64,000 nucleotides of DNA from Morganella sibonii (GCF_040560245.1 NZ_JAKMWP010000007.1), one strand, 5' to 3'; shown: positions 26,054-35,361, counted from the first letter of the stretch. A program made the numbers and translations. The notes: a model not told the origin generated them from the sequence alone.

Positions 26054-26992
26054 TCACAGAACCGGAATATAATAATCCACACACAGATGTTCAGGCGGAT
26101 TATCACTCATTGCTTCGGTACGGGTATATTTTTCGATATCCGGGCCCGGACGACGGCATAATCCGAGTTGTGGTAACGCGTACAAATACACATTAAACGT
26201 GAAATCCCGGTAATCACTGAACAGGCCGTTAAAGTGGAATTTCGCATATTTTCCGCTGCCGATCACCGCCGGGGTCAATTCATTTTCCCGTACAATAAAC
26301 GCAGGATCATCCACACCGATATGATAGCCGATAGCAATACAGTCCGGCTGCTCTGACGTCCGGTCATAGTCTGTGCGGACATAGCAGTACGGAAGCTCCG
26401 GTGATACCAGGCGGATAAAGTCACGCCAGAATGTTGTGCGGATCTCTTCATGCAGATGGCCGATTTCATCCAGCGGAGACTGGTAGTGATAACCTTTTTC
26501 CAGTACCGGGATATTATCCAGCATAACAATATCGGGCTGCGGCAGCGGCGGCATTTCCAATTGTACCGGTGGTTGCAGCGTCGTCAGATCCCAGTTTGGA
26601 CTGCGGCGGTATGCCGTCGGCGTCATATTAAAAACCGCTTTAAAACGGCGGGCAAAAGATTGCTGGGAATCAAACTGATACTTCAGGGCGATATCGCCGA
26701 TATTCTTTGTGGTCAGCCGTAATTCGGTGGCCGCTTTTGTCAGACGGCGGCGGCGGATATAGCCTGCCAGGGTCATATCGGTGAATCGTTTAAAAATCCG
26801 CTGAAAATACCATTTGGTATAGCCGGAACGTTCCGCCACCACATCCAGTTGCAGCGACTTATCCAGGTTATGCTCAATCCACAAAATAATGTCTTTTATC
26901 ACACTGAGATAGAAGGCATTTTCATCCTGTTCTTTATCGGTGACCGGCGCGGAACCAATAAATTCCGTGACAGTGCTATCATGTTTAAGCAT
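26054..26992 (-). CDS. AraC-family regulator with GyrI-like effector domain (Rob-like)
   Basis: The 312-residue protein has an N-terminal AraC/XylS DNA-binding domain (about 30-135; DNIGDIALKYQFDSQQ-type second helix-turn-helix, then TPTAYRRSP). A C-terminal GyrI-like ligand domain follows (about 155-312). This is the architecture of E. coli Rob, and the DNA-binding half is similar to Rob/SoxS/MarA. The effector half is more divergent, and a 25-residue N-terminal extension is not in Rob. It may control efflux or stress genes; the exact regulon is unknown. It is divergent from the TetR gene, with the palindrome at 27037-27057 between them. Confidence 0.75.
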   Translation of the reverse strand: MLKHDSTVTEFIGSAPVTDKEQDENAFYLSVIKDIILWIEHNLDKSLQLDVVAERSGYTKWYFQRIFKRFTDMTLAGYIRRRRLTKAATELRLTTKNIGDIALKYQFDSQQSFARRFKAVFNMTPTAYRRSPNWDLTTLQPPVQLEMPPLPQPDIVMLDNIPVLEKGYHYQSPLDEIGHLHEEIRTTFWRDFIRLVSPELPYCYVRTDYDRTSEQPDCIAIGYHIGVDDPAFIVRENELTPAVIGSGKYAKFHFNGLFSDYRDFTFNVYLYALPQLGLCRRPGPDIEKYTRTEAMSDNPPEHLCVDYYIPVL

Positions 26993-27036
26993 AAGGATTC
27001 CCGTTTGTTGGCACCCAAAAAAATACTGTGATACGA

Positions 27037-27057
27037 TTACATACTGATAGTATGTAA
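27037..27057. promoter_or_regulatory. Probable TetR-family operator
   Basis: TTACATAC (27037-27044) and GTATGTAA (27050-27057) are a perfect 8-bp inverted repeat with five bases between. It lies 15 bp before the TetR gene and about 45 bp before the Rob-like gene. Its half-sites TACATAC/GTATGTA are those of the E. coli AcrR operator, but with a shorter spacer. Autoregulation by the TetR protein is the simplest reading. Confidence 0.65.
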
Positions 27058-27072
27058 CAGGGCATTTTTACC

Positions 27073-27669
27073 ATGAACACACTGACCAGGCAACAGGAAA
27101 ATTCAGCACGGACGCGGCTGGCATTACTGATTTCAGCGCACAAACTTTTTATTGAAAAAGGCTACCAGTCCGTTTCGATTGATGAAATTGCCCGCGATGC
27201 GCGGGTCACAAAAGGGGCGTTTTATCACCACTTTAAAAGTAAAAGTGACCTGCTGAAACACTGTTATGAAATGCAGTTGCAGAAGATCAGTGGGGCTCTC
27301 GGTAATAATGAACCGCCGGCGGATAAATGGGAAGAGCTGAAGATTATTGTCTGCAGTTTCATGAATTATCTGGAGCAGCATTACCGGGAATTAATTCCGG
27401 TTCAGGAAGTGATGCCGGTGATCGGCTGGTATGAATTTGAGGATATTAACCGGCGTTATATCAGTAACCGGGTAGATAATATTGTGAATCAGCTGATAGC
27501 AGAGCAGATAATTAAAAGGTATGACTCTTATCTGTTATGCAGTCTGATCCACGGTTTTATGATGCATATTACCCTGAATATTAACAGTCTTGCCGAATTC
27601 CCCGGTTTTAAAGACGATTTTACTGAGATTTATAATAACTTTCTGCAAACACTGAAAAAACCGTCCTGA
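27073..27669 (+). CDS. TetR/AcrR family transcriptional regulator
   Basis: The 198-residue protein has a TetR N-terminal helix-turn-helix: ARTRLALLISAHKLFIEKGY, then SIDEIARDARVTKGAFYHHFKSKSDLL (about residues 36-62). The C-terminal ligand-binding helices do not identify an inducer. It is divergent from the Rob-like regulator, and the palindrome between the two probably controls one or both. No efflux pump genes are adjacent, so its target genes, apart from itself, cannot be named. Confidence 0.88.
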   Translation: MNTLTRQQENSARTRLALLISAHKLFIEKGYQSVSIDEIARDARVTKGAFYHHFKSKSDLLKHCYEMQLQKISGALGNNEPPADKWEELKIIVCSFMNYLEQHYRELIPVQEVMPVIGWYEFEDINRRYISNRVDNIVNQLIAEQIIKRYDSYLLCSLIHGFMMHITLNINSLAEFPGFKDDFTEIYNNFLQTLKKPS

Positions 27670-27742
27670 TATACCATTTTTACAGATATCTGTTTTCACA
27701 GACACCGGTTTTCGCTGACATCAGTTTTCCGCTGATACGGCA

Positions 27743-28684
27743 TCAGCGGCCGGATAAAAACCGGGTAATAGCCGGAACCAGCTCCGGGTGCAGCGGTAGC
27801 GCCGGATTATTGTAACTGCTGATGGCGGCTGAGCAGTCCGCGGGTGTTTCTTTCAGAACGTGATTCATCGTCGCGATCTCCGCATACTGATTATCCGGCG
27901 CGGTGCGGATAAGACGGGCGCCGTTATCCGTGCTTATCTGGCAATCATGCCCGCCCTGAATAATGACTCCAGGTACGGTGACCTTTGCCAGTTCTTCCGC
28001 AGGATCATACTGCATCCACACCATGAAATAGCGCTGTAATTCCGGCGAAAACAAAATATTGAGGGAGGGCGGGATATTCTCCGTGGTTTTCTCCGCTTTC
28101 AGCCGGTCAATGACATCGTTGATATAGGTCAGTGCTTCCGGCGGAAATGGCTGGGTACTCATTTGTTTTTTCAGGATAATATCGATGGTATATCCCGCAG
28201 GAGAGACCAGGATGATCCCGGCCGGTTTCTGTTCCTGAGCCATCAGGGTGGCAAATAACGCGCCTTCACTGTGACCGAGCAGGTACACCGGAATATCCGG
28301 ATAACGCTTCTGCAGAAAATCAAACCACGCCTGATAATCCCGCAGATAACCGGCAAAGGTGATATCTGCCGGTGTGATGGTTGCGGCACCGGCACCTGTT
28401 CCGGTTTTATCTGTCCGCAGTGTGATATATCCGGCGTCACTCAGGGCATCCCCCAGCATCCGCAGACTATCCGTCTGACTGGCCGGACTGTTACCGTCAC
28501 GATCAACCGGACCGGAACCGGCAATAAACAGAATGGCACCTTTTGGCGTGCTGTTTTCCGGCAGTGTCAGTGTGCCGTTAAGGCCGTTTATTTCAGCCGG
28601 GATATTTTTCCCGGCGGCAGCCGTTTGCAATGAAATTAAAATAATCAGCAGGGCGGTAAAACAATGGCGTAAAACAGCAGTCAC
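27743..28684 (-). CDS. Exported alpha/beta hydrolase
   Basis: This 313-residue protein has a signal peptide (hydrophobic core about residues 8-22, cut after AAA). The alpha/beta-hydrolase domain has the oxyanion region FIAGSGPVDRDGN near residue 53, the nucleophile elbow GHSEG near 138-142, the acid in GGHDCQ near 244-249, and the catalytic His in MNHVLKE near 273. It is probably a periplasmic esterase or lipase-like enzyme; the substrate is unknown. It starts at GTG. It follows the LysE gene by 18 bp on the same strand, so both may share a transcript. Confidence 0.8.
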   Translation of the reverse strand: MTAVLRHCFTALLIILISLQTAAAGKNIPAEINGLNGTLTLPENSTPKGAILFIAGSGPVDRDGNSPASQTDSLRMLGDALSDAGYITLRTDKTGTGAGAATITPADITFAGYLRDYQAWFDFLQKRYPDIPVYLLGHSEGALFATLMAQEQKPAGIILVSPAGYTIDIILKKQMSTQPFPPEALTYINDVIDRLKAEKTTENIPPSLNILFSPELQRYFMVWMQYDPAEELAKVTVPGVIIQGGHDCQISTDNGARLIRTAPDNQYAEIATMNHVLKETPADCSAAISSYNNPALPLHPELVPAITRFLSGR

Positions 28685-28702
28685 AGTAATATCCTGATTA
28701 AG

Positions 28703-29353
28703 TTAAGGCGTGCTTTTAAATGTTATATGAATAATTTTCAGTCCGACCAGACCGAGAATAATACCGGCAGTTTTATCAATCCAGAAGGCACAGCGATTAA
28801 ATTGCTGACGTACTGCGGGACGGGTCAGAAGATACATAATCAGACTGTCCCAGATTAATACAGCCATCACCATCCAGAGTGCAATACCGGTTTTAAATAG
28901 TGCGGAATTATCCTGACTTTCCAGTACAACAGTAAACAGACTTAAATAGAATAATAAATTCTTGGGATTTAACAGGCCGGAGGATAAGCCGACCAGAAAT
29001 TCTTTGGTAAACGTACTCTGCGGATGCGTATTTTTATCTTCTGCCGCCTGTGCCATCAGGAAACGGTAATCAGATTTTTTTGCCCGTAATGCCTGCCACG
29101 CGATAAAGAGCAGGAATACTCCGCCGAACAATTTAATCAGAATCATCAGCGTGACAGATTGTGCAAGGATAGCGCCTGCACCGGCCAGACAAAGTACAAT
29201 ATACAGTGCATTGGCAGTGGCAATACCGGAGACAACACCGAATGCCACCCGTCTGCTGTTACGCAGGGTACTTTTTATAATCAGCAGAAAATCAGGCCCG
29301 GGGCTTATCAGAGCGATAAAGTGAGCGAGCGCCACAGCAAAAAAAATCATCAT
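28703..29353 (-). CDS. LysE/RhtB family amino acid exporter
   Basis: The 216-residue protein has about six membrane segments and the family's N-terminal signature AHFIALISPGPDFLLIIKSTL (about residues 10-30). FGVVSGIATANALYI and FLVGLSSGLLNPKNLLFYL follow. LysE/RhtB proteins export lysine, homoserine, threonine or related compounds; the substrate here is unknown. It lies 18 bp upstream of the hydrolase gene on the same strand. A second ATG one codon in is an equally good start. Confidence 0.85.
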   Translation of the reverse strand: MMIFFAVALAHFIALISPGPDFLLIIKSTLRNSRRVAFGVVSGIATANALYIVLCLAGAGAILAQSVTLMILIKLFGGVFLLFIAWQALRAKKSDYRFLMAQAAEDKNTHPQSTFTKEFLVGLSSGLLNPKNLLFYLSLFTVVLESQDNSALFKTGIALWMVMAVLIWDSLIMYLLTRPAVRQQFNRCAFWIDKTAGIILGLVGLKIIHITFKSTP

Positions 29354-29727
29354 GATGATTATCCGGCACAGAAATGAAGTAATAAAAAAAACATATCACT
29401 GAACCGGGGATTGTCATACAGAAATATTGCCGGGGTGCACATAATGCGCGATATCATCACCGGATGAAGAATAGTTAAATATTAATAACGAATTAAAATA
29501 ATCTGCTTTTTTACTATTCTTCTGGTTGTGACAGTAATAATGCGGATTGGCGATAACAGAAAAGAAACTGCGGAAAAAACACAATAACGTCTGATGATAT
29601 AAGTCATCATTCTGTTATTTTCCGGCTTTTCCTGATTATTGTGTTTTTAGCCGCCGGAATTTGGCAGTAATTTATCCTATGCCGGGTAAATAAGGATTGA
29701 TAACATCGGGGCTGTGTTCAGAACAAT
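29354..29727. other. 374-bp intergenic region with a nested inverted repeat
   Basis: The region separates the divergent LysE exporter and lipoprotein genes. AAAAACACAATAA (29575-29587) and TTATTGTGTTTTT (29636-29648) are perfect inverse copies. A small hairpin (GATGA with TCATC, near 29592-29610) lies between them. I see no ORF. The structure could be a small RNA, a remnant of a mobile element, or a regulatory cruciform. Confidence 0.45.
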
Positions 29728-30636
29728 ATGATGAGACCGATTATGAAAACCGCAATAAAACTAAGTGTATTAGGTTCTGCCGTATTATTAATGGCGGCCT
29801 GTGACAGCCTGGACCCGGACAGTACCAAAAATGAATTCTGGTACAGTAATCCGGCTGACAGCACACTGACATTTAAAGTGGATGACAAAGAATACACCAC
29901 AGAGCCGGGGACGGCCGCGAAACTGACATTATCACCGGGTATGCACAGCATTGAAAATGCCGCAGGTGAGAAACAGAACTTTATGGTGTATGACAATAAC
30001 AGCGGCGGCATTATTAACCCGGATAATCACGTCTATTATATGCTGTCTGAAGTCTACGCGGTCGAAGGGCAGAGTAACCGTTTTAAACCGGCAATGTATG
30101 ATGTCACCATTAACGGCCATGATATACAGATGCCGGTACGCAGCAGTAATGCCACGGTGATTGACCATAATCTGTTTAATTGCAGTTACCCGGTCGGCAC
30201 GCCGTTCCCGGCAGAAATTACCACCAGTAACCGTCAGTCTGTCGGCAACATTAAAACCAAGTGTTTTGATAAAGCGGAGCTGGTGGCGTATGTCGAATCC
30301 GATTACGGTGAAAAATTACAGCCGCTTGCCCCGGGGGATGAGCTGAAAGACTCCGTTAATATGACCTTCGATTACACCATTCCGGAGCCGCAGTTCAAAG
30401 ACGCTGAAACACAGAAGCAGGCACTGAAATTAACCGGCCTGCTGAAGCAGATTAAAGAGTCTGACGATCCGGATATTCACGATAAGCTGAATAAAGAGAT
30501 CCATCAGGTCACGATGGATCTGGTTTCTGCCTCTGCCGGGTCCGCGTCATCCAATACGGTGGCGGAGAATGAATACTACAACACGTTTGTCACACAGACC
30601 GGCAATTTCCGCGCCTTTGGTATTCAGCCGAAATAA
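29728..30636 (+). CDS. Hypothetical lipoprotein
   Basis: The 302-residue product has a lipoprotein signal with lipobox LMAAC (Cys at about residue 25 from the first ATG). I do not recognise a family in the mature part, which is hydrophilic. It starts with an Asp residue after the lipid Cys, which in enterics can signal retention at the inner membrane. The ATG at 29743 would give the more usual start MKTAIKLSV. A strong terminator follows, so it is a single-gene transcript. Confidence 0.7.
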   Translation: MMRPIMKTAIKLSVLGSAVLLMAACDSLDPDSTKNEFWYSNPADSTLTFKVDDKEYTTEPGTAAKLTLSPGMHSIENAAGEKQNFMVYDNNSGGIINPDNHVYYMLSEVYAVEGQSNRFKPAMYDVTINGHDIQMPVRSSNATVIDHNLFNCSYPVGTPFPAEITTSNRQSVGNIKTKCFDKAELVAYVESDYGEKLQPLAPGDELKDSVNMTFDYTIPEPQFKDAETQKQALKLTGLLKQIKESDDPDIHDKLNKEIHQVTMDLVSASAGSASSNTVAENEYYNTFVTQTGNFRAFGIQPK

Positions 30637-30661
30637 GCGTTTTTTCTCACCATGGTCCTCT

Positions 30662-30690
30662 GAGGGCGGCATTTGATGCCGCCCTTTTTT
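30662..30690 (+). terminator. Intrinsic terminator of the lipoprotein gene
   Basis: AGGGCGGCAT pairs with ATGCCGCCCT across a three-base loop, followed by six T. It lies 26 bp after the stop codon. Confidence 0.92.
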
Positions 30691-31149
30691 ATTAATTTAT
30701 TTAATGAAAAATAACAGTGTGCTTATTTTATCAGCAACAAAAAATTAAAAAATAAAGAGAGGGACATCAAATAAAAAAGGAGTATGATTTCAGGAGAGCC
30801 GTATTTTTTATCTGAAAAACGGCCAGTAGTATAAAAAAACAACATCAGCGTTAATCTGATGTAAATAATGGTTTAAAATACACTTTATTACGTAACATCT
30901 GTTATGTAATTCTTTATCTGCGACAAAGTAATGGCGGAATTATGTACAGTCCGCCCGGTAAAATAACACATCACTATGTCAATAGCGGTGTATTTTATTG
31001 ATCATTTTGTTAAAGGCAGATGTCAGTTTTGTTCTGAACTCCCTCACTTTCTGCTTGTTATTTTTTCTGCGGCCGTCAGGCTCAGAAGAAATTAATCAGA
31101 TTTTTTTAAGTCTCCGGGGGATTAAGTACATCAGCATTATGGAGATAGT
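30691..31149 (+). other. 459-bp AT-rich leader region of the dicarboxylate symporter
   Basis: No gene is visible. Two dyads stand out: ACATCAG (30842-30848) with CTGATGT (30856-30862), and TTACGTAAC with GTTATGTAA near 30888-30911 (one mismatch). TTAATCAGATT occurs at 31092-31102, the same 11-mer as in the cbiA leader hairpin. A promoter and operators for the symporter are expected here. Confidence 0.4.
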
Positions 31150-32448
31150 ATGAAGTCAAAAAGTTTAACGACCTGGATAGTGGCGGCATTATTTATCGGG
31201 GTGATTGTCGGCGTTGCGCTGAACAATCTGGCCACACCCGGGTTCAATCAGCAATATTCTGCCGATATTTCAGTGGTGACAGATATTTTTCTGCGACTCA
31301 TTAAAATGATTATCGCGCCGCTGATCCTCTCCACGCTGGTGGTGGGTATTGCAAAAATGGGGGATGCGCAGACACTCGGGCGGGTTTTCTCCAAAACACT
31401 GTTTTTATTTGTATGTGCTTCTTTTATTTCCATTACGCTCGGGTTACTGATTGTTAACCTGCTTAAACCGGGTGCCGGTATTAACTTTGTGGCACCGGCG
31501 GATACGGTGGTGGACAATATGGCGACCGCCGCGTTTTCGGTGAAAAACTTTATCGCCCATTTGATCCCGACCAGTATCGTTGATGCGATGGCCCGCAATG
31601 AAATTTTGCAGATCGTTGTTTTTTCTATTTTTATGGGCGTTGCGCTTTCCGCTATCGGTGAAAAAGGTAAACCGATTCTGACGCTGCTGGAATCGGTGGT
31701 CAGCCTGATGCTGAAACTGACCGGTTATGTCATGCTGTTTGCGCCGCTGACCGTTTTTGCCGCCATTTCCGGGATGATTGCCGAGCGCGGGCTGGTGGTA
31801 CTGCTGGAAGCCGGTATTTTTATGGGCGAGTTCTATCTGACGCTGGCCACATTATGGCTGGTGTTAATCGGCCTGGCGGTTCTGATTACCGGACGCTGCA
31901 TTTTACGCCTGACCAAAGGGATCACCGAACCGGCGCTGCTGGCATTTACCACGTCCAGTTCTGAGGCGGCTTTCCCCGGCACGCTGAAGCAGCTCGAACA
32001 GTTTGGTGTTTCCAATAAAATTGCCAGCTTTGTGCTGCCGATTGGCTACTCCTTTAACCTTGTCGGTTCAATGGCATACTGCTCTTTTGCGGTTATCTTT
32101 ATTGCCCAGGCCTGTAATATTGAGATTTCCATGGGCGATCAGATCACCATGCTGCTCATCCTGATGCTGACATCCAAAGGTATGGCCGGTGTGCCGCGCG
32201 CCTCACTGGTGGTGATTTCCGCCACGCTGACACAGTTTAATATTCCGGAAGCCGGATTAATTCTGCTGATGGGTGTCGATCCGTTCCTCGATATGGGCCG
32301 CTCTGCGACCAACGTGATGAGTAACGCGATGGGGGCGGCGATTGTCGGCCGCTGGGAAGGCGAGCATTACGGTGAAGGCTGTCACGGAAAACCGCCGGTA
32401 ACGGTTGTTGATATGGCAGAGCCGGAACTGATGAAAAAAGCAGGCTGA
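31150..32448 (+). CDS. Dicarboxylate/amino acid:cation symporter (DAACS family)
   Basis: The 432-residue inner-membrane protein has the DAACS (GltP/DctA) fold. Signature blocks are IIAPLILSTLVVGIAKMG near residue 54, the Ser-rich hairpin TTSSSEAAFPGTL near 267, and the C-terminal GVDPFLDMGRSATNVMSNA near 378, with Asp/Arg/Asn residues that bind substrate and cation. Members import succinate, fumarate, malate, aspartate or glutamate with protons or sodium. The fumarase gene downstream makes a C4-dicarboxylate substrate likely, but a terminator lies between. The last 25 residues are a hydrophilic tail. Confidence 0.85.
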   Translation: MKSKSLTTWIVAALFIGVIVGVALNNLATPGFNQQYSADISVVTDIFLRLIKMIIAPLILSTLVVGIAKMGDAQTLGRVFSKTLFLFVCASFISITLGLLIVNLLKPGAGINFVAPADTVVDNMATAAFSVKNFIAHLIPTSIVDAMARNEILQIVVFSIFMGVALSAIGEKGKPILTLLESVVSLMLKLTGYVMLFAPLTVFAAISGMIAERGLVVLLEAGIFMGEFYLTLATLWLVLIGLAVLITGRCILRLTKGITEPALLAFTTSSSEAAFPGTLKQLEQFGVSNKIASFVLPIGYSFNLVGSMAYCSFAVIFIAQACNIEISMGDQITMLLILMLTSKGMAGVPRASLVVISATLTQFNIPEAGLILLMGVDPFLDMGRSATNVMSNAMGAAIVGRWEGEHYGEGCHGKPPVTVVDMAEPELMKKAG

Positions 32449-32468
32449 AGAACCTGTTTCAGGTATGA

Positions 32469-32505
32469 AAAAAACACAGGTACGGATTTTTACCTGTGTT
32501 TTTTT
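32469..32505 (+). terminator. Intrinsic terminator after the symporter gene
   Basis: AAACACAGGTA (32472-32482) pairs with TACCTGTGTTT (32491-32501), and T residues continue after the stem. Confidence 0.9.
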
Positions 32506-32892
32506 ATATTCGCAGTCTGCATCTCATGACCCGCTTAACACTTTTACATTTTCATTATTCTGTATTTCCGTATTAAGATCTCATTTTTATTAAAATAAAC
32601 TTTGGTTTTTTATTTTATAAATTTAATTCAATCATTAAATGTAACAATAATATGTTATTTTCTCATTTTGAAATCGTTAATTTATGGTTTATCGTATTGT
32701 TTTTAAATGGGTTTGATAATGATATTAAAATGGCGTGATACGTGTCTGTTCCTTCATGAAATTCACCAACTTCTTCATTTTAATCATTTGTTTTCGTGTG
32801 TAATAAGCCACCATAATCGTGGCAGGTAAATTTATTTTTAAATTGTGCGTCAATACGTTCTTCATTTTTCTGATTTAATACGAGTGAATATA
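32506..32892 (+). other. 387-bp AT-rich leader of the fumarase gene
   Basis: This region is very AT-rich and holds no ORF that resembles a gene. A promoter for fumarase and btuR must lie here or close by. I see no site that I can assign to a named regulator. Confidence 0.4.
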
Positions 32893-34551
32893 ATGACAAA
32901 TAAAACTTTTGAGTATCAGGAGCCATTCCCGTTATCGGAAGATAAAACGGACTATTATTTGCTGAGCAGGGAGCACGTTTCCACGGCGACATTTGAGGGC
33001 CGTGAGATGCTTAAGGTTGAACCTGAAGCGCTGACACTGATTGCTCAGCAGGCCGTGCATGATGCCTCCTATTTCCTCCGTCCGGCACATCAGAAGCAGG
33101 TCGCACAGATTTTAAGCGATCCTGAGGCCAGCGAAAACGACAAATATGTCGCGCTGCAACTGCTGCGTAATGCGGAAATCTCAGCCAAAGGTGTTCTGCC
33201 GAACTGTCAGGATACCGGCACCGCGACTATCGTGGCGAAAAAAGGTCAGCAGGTGTGGACCGGCGTTAATGATGCGGAATGCTTATCCCGTGGTATTTAC
33301 AACACATTTCAGCGCGAAAACCTGCGTTATTCACAGAACGCGGCACTGGATATGTACACGGAAGTGAATACCGGCACCAACTTACCGGCACAGATTGATA
33401 TTCTGGCGACTGAAGGCGCGGAATATCACTTCCTGTTTATCAACAAAGGCGGCGGTTCTGCCAACAAAACCGCACTGTATCAGGAAACCAAAGCGATTCT
33501 GGAACATGATCGCCTGAAAGCATTCCTGATCGACAAAATGAAGTATCTCGGCACCACAGCCTGCCCGCCGTACCACATTGCATTCTGTATCGGCGGTACG
33601 TCACCGGAAATGAACCTGAAAACGGTGAAACTGGCCTCCACCAAATATTATGACAACCTGCCGGATACCGGCAACGAGCTGGGCCGCGCTTTCCGTGACC
33701 GTGAGCTTGAGCAGGAACTGCTGGAAGCGACCCGTGAATTCGGCTTCGGTGCACAGTTCGGCGGTAAATATTTCGCCCATGATATCCGTGTGATCCGTCT
33801 GCCGCGTCACGGTGGTTCCTGCCCGATTGGTCTGGCGCTGTCCTGTTCGTCTGACCGTAATATCAAAGGGAAGATCACCAAAGACGGGATCTGGCTGGAA
33901 AAACTGGAATACAATCCGGCAAGTTACATTCCGGAATCCATGCGCAAAGAGAATGAAAGCGACATGGTCAGCATCGACCTGAACCGGCCGATGGCGGAAA
34001 TTCTGAAAGAGCTGAGCAAATATCCGGTCTCCACCCGCGTCTCTCTCAGTGGTCCGCTTATCATTGCCCGTGATATCGCGCACATGAAACTGAAAGAGCG
34101 TCTGGACAGCGGACAGGGATTACCGCAGTATTTTAAAGATCATATGGTGTACTATGCAGGTCCGGCGAAAAAACCGGAAGAACTGGTCTCCGGCTCTCTC
34201 GGCCCGACCACCGGTAACCGGATGGACCCGTATGTGGACTTGTTCCAGTCGCAGGGCGGCAGTATGCTGATGCTGGCAAAAGGCAACCGCAGTCAGGCGG
34301 TGACCGATTCCTGTAAAGCACACGGCGGCTTCTATCTGGGCAGCATCGGTGGTTCGGCGGCGATTCTGGCACAGGAATATGTGAAGAGCCTGGCGATTCT
34401 GGAATACCCTGAACTGGGTATGGAAGCGGTCTGGAAAATGGAAGTGGAAGGGCTCCCGGCCTTTATCCTGGTGGATGACAAAGGGAATAACTTCTTCGAA
34501 CAGGTTCAGACGAAAAAATGTGAGAAATGCGTGGCAGGCCAGCCTGCCTGA
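32893..34551 (+). CDS. fumA: Class I fumarate hydratase (FumA/FumB type)
   Basis: This 552-residue iron-sulfur hydratase interconverts fumarate and malate. The cluster cysteines are at C105 (PNCQDTG), C224 (TTACPPYH) and C318 (LSCSS), the same numbers as in E. coli FumA. The C-terminal beta domain with SLGPTTGNRMDPYVDLFQ is present. The start was placed at ATG 32893 (MTNKTFEYQEPF), because it matches the FumA N-terminus; an in-frame start 16 codons upstream is not supported. Class I fumarases can also hydrate mesaconate to citramalate, which is notable here because glutamate mutase and methylaspartate ammonia-lyase genes lie in the same window. btuR follows after 26 bp, so both are probably co-transcribed. 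Confidence 0.93.
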   Translation: MTNKTFEYQEPFPLSEDKTDYYLLSREHVSTATFEGREMLKVEPEALTLIAQQAVHDASYFLRPAHQKQVAQILSDPEASENDKYVALQLLRNAEISAKGVLPNCQDTGTATIVAKKGQQVWTGVNDAECLSRGIYNTFQRENLRYSQNAALDMYTEVNTGTNLPAQIDILATEGAEYHFLFINKGGGSANKTALYQETKAILEHDRLKAFLIDKMKYLGTTACPPYHIAFCIGGTSPEMNLKTVKLASTKYYDNLPDTGNELGRAFRDRELEQELLEATREFGFGAQFGGKYFAHDIRVIRLPRHGGSCPIGLALSCSSDRNIKGKITKDGIWLEKLEYNPASYIPESMRKENESDMVSIDLNRPMAEILKELSKYPVSTRVSLSGPLIIARDIAHMKLKERLDSGQGLPQYFKDHMVYYAGPAKKPEELVSGSLGPTTGNRMDPYVDLFQSQGGSMLMLAKGNRSQAVTDSCKAHGGFYLGSIGGSAAILAQEYVKSLAILEYPELGMEAVWKMEVEGLPAFILVDDKGNNFFEQVQTKKCEKCVAGQPA

Positions 34552-34577
34552 TCCAACACTTTCCCTGAGGAGTTTGC

Positions 34578-35168
34578 ATGAGCGACGAACGTTATCAACA
34601 ACGGCAACAGAAACTGAAAGAGCATGTCGACGGGCGCGTTGCCGCGGCTCAGAAGACCGGCGGAGTCCTGATGGTCTTCACCGGTAACGGGAAAGGGAAA
34701 TCCACAGCGGCCTTTGGTACTGCGACCCGCGCCGCCGGGCACGGCATGAAAGTGGGCGTGGTGCAGTTTATCAAAGGCCAGTGGGAATGCGGTGAACGCA
34801 ACGTACTGGAAAAACTGGGGGTTGAGTTCCATATTATGGCCACCGGTTTTACCTGGAACACACAGGACAAAGAGGGTGATACCAAAGCGGCACAGGAAGT
34901 GTGGCAGTACGGCAAAGCGATGTTACAGGACCCGTCCTACGACCTCGTGGTGCTGGATGAGCTGACTTACATGGTGCGCTATGGTTATATCGACCTGGAT
35001 GAAATTATCAGTTATCTGAAAAACCGCCCTGAAAATCAGAGCGTGATTATTACCGGCCGGGGATGTCACCGCGATATCACCGATCTGGCAGACACCGTCA
35101 GTGAACTGCGCCCGGTCAAGCACGCGTTTGACAGTGGTATTCAGGCACAAAAAGGTATCGACTGGTAA
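34578..35168 (+). CDS. btuR: Cob(I)yrinic acid a,c-diamide adenosyltransferase BtuR
   Basis: BtuR (CobA in Salmonella) transfers the adenosyl group from ATP to the cobalt of corrinoids, both for de novo synthesis and salvage. The 196-residue protein equals E. coli BtuR in length. It has the P-loop GNGKGKST at 36-43, FIKGQWECGER, and DEVTY-like LDELTYMVRYGY near residue 132. It follows fumarase by 26 bp with a GAGGAG ribosome site. It is separate from the main cob operon but completes its chemistry. Confidence 0.95.
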   Translation: MSDERYQQRQQKLKEHVDGRVAAAQKTGGVLMVFTGNGKGKSTAAFGTATRAAGHGMKVGVVQFIKGQWECGERNVLEKLGVEFHIMATGFTWNTQDKEGDTKAAQEVWQYGKAMLQDPSYDLVVLDELTYMVRYGYIDLDEIISYLKNRPENQSVIITGRGCHRDITDLADTVSELRPVKHAFDSGIQAQKGIDW

Positions 35169-35212
35169 TCAGTTTCATCAATACAGTATTCATCAATACA
35201 CACTGTTATAAA

Positions 35213-35245
35213 TAATCGCTCCGTTTATACGGGGCGATTTTTTTT
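35213..35245 (+). terminator. Intrinsic terminator after btuR
   Basis: AATCGCTCCGT pairs with ACGGGGCGATT around TTAT, with a run of T behind it. It ends the fumarase-btuR transcript 44 bp after the btuR stop. Confidence 0.92.
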
Positions 35246-35361
35246 GCCGGTACGGCGGTATTATACCTGCTTTTCAGAATAGACCGCTGGTGCCGGATAA
35301 ACCGGAATTGCTATTTTTACAAATCGGAGAAATACCCTGTAAAAAAACGGAAACTAATATA

